From: Hondaea fermentalgiana
Taxonomy: Eukaryota; Sar; Bigyra; Thraustochytrida; Thraustochytriidae
DNA length: 51,759 nucleotides
NCBI GenBank assembly: GCA_014084085.1
Contig: NPFB01000106.1
Location: 1-51,759 of the forward strand
Reading direction: 5' to 3'
The notes beneath the pieces were generated by a model. It had not been told where the DNA came from and made no database searches. It saw nothing but the letters and a program-made list of their open reading frames with translations. Position numbers and translations under genes: made by a program. This document shows, one piece after another, positions 46,983-51,759 of the stretch; positions within the stretch are counted from its first letter, which is position 1; every line of letters begins with the position of its first letter.

Positions 46983-47089
46983 TCACATAGCCCGGCGCTT
47001 AGCCAGTCACCCTGCCCCAAGCTCGCAGCCGAGCGAGGCTCGCAACTCGAAAGGGATAGAGAAGGAAAGGAAAAAGAAGAAAAAGAAAG

Positions 47090-48943
47090 ATGGCCCAGGA
47101 TCTTCGCGCTGCGCTTGAAGACGAGGGCCAGACGCACCTTTTCGACAGCGCGGGGGACGCCCAGGATGATCTTATGGAGCAGTTGCAAACTCTCAACGCA
47201 AACTACCCTGGAGGTCTGCCCGCATATGTGCGTCGCGCCCGGGATCTGCTGGAAAAGAGCAAACGAGGTGACAACCCTTTTGAAGGATATACCCCCAAGA
47301 TTCCCGAGTGCGTCACCTTTCCCTTTGAAGCGTTGCACAAAGAGCGAGCCGAAGCCGAAGCTGCTGGTCGCGCTGCATTCGCGCAATGCGCCTGCGTTCT
47401 CGTCGCCGGAGGGCTCGGGGAACGTCTCGGGTACTCGGGCATCAAGGTGGAGCTGCCCAGCGAAATCACCTCGGGAACCTCGTTCCTTGGATTGTACTGC
47501 CAATACATTGCTGCCTTGCAAGATCCGGCGTCCCCTGTGCCGCTTGCAATCATGACCTCGGACGACACACATGACAAGACGCTTGAGTTGCTGGAGCGGG
47601 AGGACTATTTTGGACTTGATCGCGACCAAGTGCACCTCATGAAGCAGGAAAAGGTCGCCTGTCTCGCAGACAACGAACCCAAGCTCGCCATCGACCCCAA
47701 AGATCCTGCACGCGTCCTTACTAAGCCACACGGCCACGGTGATGTGCACCTTTTGCTTTACCAGACGGGACTTGCGCAGGACTGGCTCGACGCAGGCCGA
47801 GAATGGGTTCTCTTTTTCCAGGATACAAACCCGCTCTCATTTCGCACCATGCCCGCAACTCTGGGCGTCAGCGTCATGTCTGGCTACCAGGTAAACTCGG
47901 TGGCCATCCCGCGCAAGGCCAAGGCCGCAGCCGGCGCGCTCATGCGTCTCTGTCATCAAGATGGCCACGAAATCACCGTCAATGTCGAGTACAACTACAT
48001 TGACAGCTTGCTTCGCGCCACTGTCAGTCCAGACGAGGGCGACGTCAATGGTGACGATGGCTACTCTGCCTTTCCAGGCAACATGAATCAGCTCATTTTC
48101 GCTCTCGAGCCCTACGTCAAGACGCTCGAAAAGACGGGTGGCGTCATTCCTGAGTTTGTCAACCCCAAGTACGCCGATGAAACACGAACCGTTTTCAAGT
48201 CGCCCACACGGCTGGAATGTATGATGCAGGACTACCCACTGACGCTCCGCGATCTTGGCGAGCCCCCTGCGCCCGGTTCCATCGGCGTCACGGTTTTCCA
48301 GGATGCAGGCGCAATGGAAAATGATGCTTTGAATGGTCCGCCTAGCCTCACACATCGTCTCTATGCGCCAGCCAAGAACAATTTACACGACGCTGCACAA
48401 AAGGCGGGCAAAGGCATTCCGGACGCCAGCTGCACATCCACCGAGCTCGCAATCTACGCCTGCAACGCGCTCATGCTGCGCGACTTGGGCTGTGAGATTG
48501 GCGCACCGGCATCCGCTGCCTACGGCGGCTTTGCGCAGCCGGAATGGCCGCACATTGTCCTTTTGCCCAGTTTCTGCCCACTCTTTTCTGAGTTACCAGC
48601 GCGCTTCGAGCAACCGGATCAGGTCAAGGTGTCTTCGCGCTCGACGTTGGTCATTTCGGGCGACATCACTTTTGCCGGACCTGTTGATGTCGACGGAACG
48701 CTAGTGCTGACTGCAGCGCCTGGTGTAAAGGTGCGGGTGGGCGCAGTCAAGGTGCGCAATGAGCCGGCAACGTTTGCAGCAGTGGACCCCGACGACGAGG
48801 CCGAGCTCGAGGTGTATCGAATTCGGGGCTTCAAGCTTGAGCGCCCCGTGCTGTACGACGGTGGACACCCTGTCGAAGATGCGGATTTTGTCGTTCGTTA
48901 CGAAGATCCTGGAGAGCATGAGGTCGACCGCATCGAACTGTAG
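47090..48943 (+). CDS. UDP-sugar pyrophosphorylase
   Basis: 617 residues, close to plant USP (about 614). The start AAAGATGGCC lies in a purine-rich leader. The nucleotide-binding motif LVAGGLGERLGYSGIKVELP (about 103-122) carries the USP-specific YSGIK-ELP ending, which separates it from UDP-GlcNAc and UDP-glucose pyrophosphorylases. Further markers are PLAIMTSDDTHDKTLELLE, KPHGHGDVHLLLYQTGLA, VLFFQDTNPLSF and VNVEYNYIDSLL. The C-terminal part (about 520-617, VSSRSTLVISGDITFAGPVDVDGTL) is a left-handed beta-helix-like domain. The enzyme makes UDP-glucose, UDP-galactose, UDP-glucuronate, UDP-xylose and similar sugars from their 1-phosphates. It works in the cytosol in salvage and in supply for polysaccharide and glycoprotein synthesis. 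Confidence 0.95.
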   Translation: MAQDLRAALEDEGQTHLFDSAGDAQDDLMEQLQTLNANYPGGLPAYVRRARDLLEKSKRGDNPFEGYTPKIPECVTFPFEALHKERAEAEAAGRAAFAQCACVLVAGGLGERLGYSGIKVELPSEITSGTSFLGLYCQYIAALQDPASPVPLAIMTSDDTHDKTLELLEREDYFGLDRDQVHLMKQEKVACLADNEPKLAIDPKDPARVLTKPHGHGDVHLLLYQTGLAQDWLDAGREWVLFFQDTNPLSFRTMPATLGVSVMSGYQVNSVAIPRKAKAAAGALMRLCHQDGHEITVNVEYNYIDSLLRATVSPDEGDVNGDDGYSAFPGNMNQLIFALEPYVKTLEKTGGVIPEFVNPKYADETRTVFKSPTRLECMMQDYPLTLRDLGEPPAPGSIGVTVFQDAGAMENDALNGPPSLTHRLYAPAKNNLHDAAQKAGKGIPDASCTSTELAIYACNALMLRDLGCEIGAPASAAYGGFAQPEWPHIVLLPSFCPLFSELPARFEQPDQVKVSSRSTLVISGDITFAGPVDVDGTLVLTAAPGVKVRVGAVKVRNEPATFAAVDPDDEAELEVYRIRGFKLERPVLYDGGHPVEDADFVVRYEDPGEHEVDRIEL

Positions 48944-49385
48944 AAAAATGAAGGACACAGAATGCAAAACAAAAGTCAATTTTGGCTCGTTGTTTTGAAA
49001 AGTATCCAAAGGCGTTGATGGATGGGTTTCAGGGGTGAGGGGGGGGGGGGGGGGGGGGGGGGCAAGCATCAAAGAGAAGGTCAGCTCATCGTATCATTTT
49101 TTCAAAAATGATACGCCCCTAAAAAGATGAGGTAAAGGGAAAAGAACTTTGTTCGCCAACTTTTGTGGTCGCGCAAAGCGTGAAATCGAACAAGACTCAA
49201 GAAGAGAAGCTCATACATACGCTCAAAGTAAATGTCCATCGAGTTGTCGCAAAGATCTATCAATGTGTGGTGCAGGCACGTCGTTTTGGCATGCAAGCAT
49301 GCATTGTTTGTACACTCGCGCATAGTTGTCAACGACCCTCGCTGGAGGTGCTGGCCAAAGGAAACAAAGCAAGTAAGGAAATGAC
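48944..49385. other. Convergent 3' region with poly-G and a palindrome
   Basis: Between two converging genes. A run of about 24 G lies at about 49038-49062. A near-perfect palindrome at 49091-49114 pairs GTATCATTTTT with AAAAATGATAC. A single copy of the 12-base word TACGCTCAAAGT is at 49218-49229. No gene was seen. Confidence 0.6.
49091..49114. repeat. Palindrome between converging genes
   Basis: Eleven-base arms GTATCATTTTT and AAAAATGATAC are separated by TC. It lies about 150 bases after the pyrophosphorylase stop and 270 bases after the stop of the facing gene. It could act as a hairpin in either transcript. Confidence 0.9.
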
Positions 49386-50933
49386 TCACTCCTTGCCGGA
49401 TTTGAGAAATTGATTCCGGTAGTGGAGAAGAGGCGTAGTGCCGTGAAAGCATGACGTCCAGCCACGGTCGCTCTGTTTGTTCTTGTAAATTTTGCGCTTG
49501 CAGTAAAGCGCAAAGCTGGGCGGAGAAATGAAAACATTGGACTCGAACTCGATGAGTCCGCCTTCATTGATGACGCCCTCAAAACGATGCTTGTTTAAAT
49601 AGGGGACGCTGATGACGTCCCCCGGTTTCAGGTAGCCATGCTCGACGAGGTCAACAATCGTGGTTTGATGCGGGTTCCGTTTCAAGACGAGATCGTTTTT
49701 GAACTCGTATTTGCGTCTTTTCGGTGAGCTTGGTCGGGCTGCGCCACTGGCATTGCTGTTGCCCGAGGTGCTACAAACGCTGTTGCCTCGTCGCTTCCCC
49801 TGGCGCGTGGTGGTTTCAGAAGTTCCGTTTGAAGCGCCTTGGGCGCGGCGCTCCCCGTTTGCAGCTCCGGCCCCGCCCCCCCTCGTGGCGCAAGCTCGGC
49901 TTTGCTGGGATCGTGTCCCCACACGTGACGTTGAGGTTGACGTGGATGAAGAAGCAAGGGGCTCAGAGGGCGCCTTCGTCGCCGTTGTGCTTGCGACCGT
50001 CGCGGCGGTCTGTTCGTTCCCAGGCAAAAGGTGCGTAAGCGATCGCCGCGTCCCCTTGGAGCGCGACTGCTGATGGACCTTTTCGAGGTGCTTGATCGTC
50101 GGCGCGATGCAGGCGTGACAGAACCATGGTTCGGGCAAAGCCACATTCTCTCCACCTTCAAAAGAAACGCACCGGCGATGAAACCACTTGCAGCATGAGC
50201 GAAAGTCACACCCTACAGCGTTTGCAAAGTCCTTTTCTTCGATTTCCTTGGCGCACACAGAGCAAATGGTCGGCGTGGCCTCGCCGCCTTCATCCGCATA
50301 GGATGCACTGTCTTCGGCTTCGGATCCAGCATTCGCGTCACGAGACGCTGCGCGAGCAGCCCCAAGACCCGCGCGAACGGCCTTGCGCTTTCGTCGAGGC
50401 TGCCCGCGCGAATCTTCGCCCGAAGTGGTGCCATCGTTTTCTATTTCATTTTCATCGGCGCCTTCAAAGGCGTTCAGGGGCGGTCGCGCGCCCGACGCGC
50501 CCATGGCAGCAGGGCGCGTCTCGCGCTCCTTGTGAGCTGCAGTGGCCATATCGATGGCGCTACGCGGCGTGAGCGCCGCGCGTCGAGGCGTAAGAAGGGC
50601 TCGCGCTGACTTGAACTGCGCCAGACTGGATAGAAGCTCCAGCGTCGCGCGTTCGCTCGCGTCAATGTCAAGTTCCTCCACCGATGGAGTGTCGGGGTCG
50701 TTTCGACCGCCGCTGTTTGCTATGTCTCTTGCGTTTTGGCCACTTTCCGTCTCAAGTTTCATCACACCTTCCCCCGAAGAGACTTCTGCATCGGAATGGC
50801 GCAGCTTGCTCGGCACGCTCAGGGCGAAGCGCGCGTCCCCGGCATCGTCAGAAGTAGCAGGCTCGTCGCTTCGTACAGTGTTTGATTGTGGTGGTACTAA
50901 CGATGCTGACGCCGACGCTGAGGTTGCTGCTGT

Positions 50934-50969
<36 letters not shown>

Positions 50970-51701
50970 CGGAGCAGTTTGTGCGGGTTGAAAGCCCTCG
51001 GCTACAAGCTTTCTCACGAGCGGGGAGTTGTCGACGCAGACCTGCAGGTGACTCCCGCTATTGAGGAGATCGTCGGACACCGTGCGGTATTCTGCGGCAA
51101 GTTTACTGGCGGCGATTGCACTGATGGAAGAGGCGGCCGCCATGACCTGGTGCTTGTCTCGGGCCTTGGCAAGGAGCTTGCTGGCGTGGCCCTTGTTTCG
51201 GGGTGAGAAGAGCCCGCAGAGACTCTGTTCCATGAGGCGCCGGAGGTCGTCCGGGTTCTGAAGTTTTTGCACGGCCTCGACGCCGGTCCTGAATTGGTCC
51301 CAGACGGGGAAGAAGCTCTGCAGCGCCTCGGGCGCTGCGTCGCCCTGGGCCTCGAGCTCTTTGCGCGAGGCGTCCACGAGGGTGACGAGGCGGGCCCACT
51401 CGGCCCTCGAGGTCGGGTCCTCGCGCATGGCAAAGTACTCTGGGCCCTTTGAAGAGAACTCGCGTCGCAGCTGCTCAAAGGCCGGCGCCGTGACCCCTTG
51501 TCTCTTCCACTGCGCAATGTTCCCCAGAATCTCGATGTACAGCTCGAAGAGGTTCAGGTCCGCGTCGCCCTCCCCTTGCGGACCTGCGAAAGCTCCTCCT
51601 CCTCCTCCTCGCTGCAGCAGCTGCTGCTGCTGCTGCTGCACGCGCTCCCACGGCTGCAGCAGCTGCTCCTGCTGCTCGTGCTGGGCCGTGCTCGGCGCCA
51701 T
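49386..51701 (-). CDS. PHD finger-RAMA domain chromatin protein
   Basis: 771 residues from the first ATG at 51701 (MAPSTAQHEQQEQ). The frame stays open to the window edge at 51759, and CCAG/GTG before the ATG could be a splice acceptor, so the true 5' end may be outside. Poly-Gln (about 22-27), poly-Gly and poly-Ser runs flank a helical region (about 45-230, NLFELYIEILGNIAQWKRQ). A PHD finger at about 477-535 has CSVC, then C-x5-CC, WFHRRC and WFCHAC, in C4HC3 order. Ser/Thr-rich sequence separates it from a C-terminal RAMA domain (about 675-765: IVDLVEHGYLKPGDVISV, GLIEFESNVFISPPSFALYC, GWTSCF). PHD fingers read histone tails. RAMA domains occur in adenine-methylation enzymes and in MPND, reported to bind 6mA DNA. 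The protein is therefore a candidate chromatin reader. Confidence 0.82.
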
Positions 51702-51759
51702 CCCCGGCACCTGGAGCGGGCTGGGCCGCGGCGGTCTGCTCAGCGCGGGGCCGGCCGCC

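Larger units (their letters stand above)
46308..47089. promoter_or_regulatory. Divergent promoter interval, GDT1 / UDP-sugar pyrophosphorylase
   Basis: About 780 bases between divergent start codons, flanked on each side by leader repeats: CGTT/CGCT/CGTG tetranucleotides near GDT1 and GACA repeats near the pyrophosphorylase. C-runs occur near 46595, 46705 and 46790. Both products serve glycan synthesis, so shared control would make sense, but this is inference. Confidence 0.5.

Noticed and set aside
27159..47089. Functional link of ENY2, zinc-knuckle protein and others as a cluster
   Set aside because: Genes are on mixed strands with unrelated functions between them. Proximity alone is not evidence in a compact genome.

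Overview
The window is nuclear DNA of a GC-rich, intron-poor unicellular eukaryote. Long uninterrupted reading frames encode typically eukaryotic proteins: FEN1, V-ATPase subunit a, a Yip1-family Golgi protein, a START-domain protein and ENY2/Sus1. ENY2 is the only gene where clear GT-AG introns could be placed. GC-rich intronless genes, an LRR-kinase-TIR protein, a plant/protist-type UDP-sugar pyrophosphorylase and an OPT transporter together fit a stramenopile, most likely a thraustochytrid (Labyrinthulomycetes). That assignment is an inference from gene content, with no marker gene behind it. A run of 100 N at 37601-37700 shows this is a draft scaffold.

Layout, left to right. 1-981: relic of an ankyrin-TIR gene whose parts lie in different frames. 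2362-3432 (-): multipass membrane protein of unknown function. 4385-4897 (+): small membrane protein resembling hydroxylaminobenzene mutase/styrene-oxide isomerase. 5186-6052 (-): Asn-rich coiled-coil protein. 6233-7795 (-): AAAP amino-acid transporter. 9177-15536 (-): 2,119-residue orphan, probably an alpha-solenoid. 15945-16288: two tRNA-like Pol III-type units. 16550-17428 (-) and 17889-19082 (+): YIPF3-like and FEN1, head to head. 19622-21394 (+): EAG/CNBD-type K+ channel. 22199-24856 (+): V-ATPase subunit a. 25546-26817 (+): single-pass membrane protein with a Cys-containing ectodomain. 27159-27721 (+): four-exon ENY2. 30333-32633 (+): lipid-anchored START-beta-START protein. 33355-33945 (+): zinc-knuckle protein with a UAP56-binding-type motif. 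34552-36660 (-): OPT transporter. 38596-43293 (-): LRR-kinase-TIR protein. 44300-45055 (+): ADP-ribose-type Nudix hydrolase, head to head with the TIR gene. 45561-46307 (-): GDT1/TMEM165 transporter. 47090-48943 (+): UDP-sugar pyrophosphorylase. 49386-51701 (-): PHD-RAMA chromatin protein.

The most interesting material is immune-like. The 1,565-residue LRR-kinase-TIR protein keeps the glutamate expected of a TIR NADase and shares a divergent promoter interval with a predicted ADP-ribose pyrophosphatase. A second, decayed TIR gene lies at the other end of the window. Further candidates are a possible 6mA reader (PHD-RAMA), a eukaryotic HabA/styrene-oxide-isomerase relative, and an mRNA-export-type zinc-knuckle protein about 6 kb from ENY2. 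Many 5' leaders carry short purine-rich tandem repeats, and several transcripts on the + strand are followed by pyrimidine-rich tracts.
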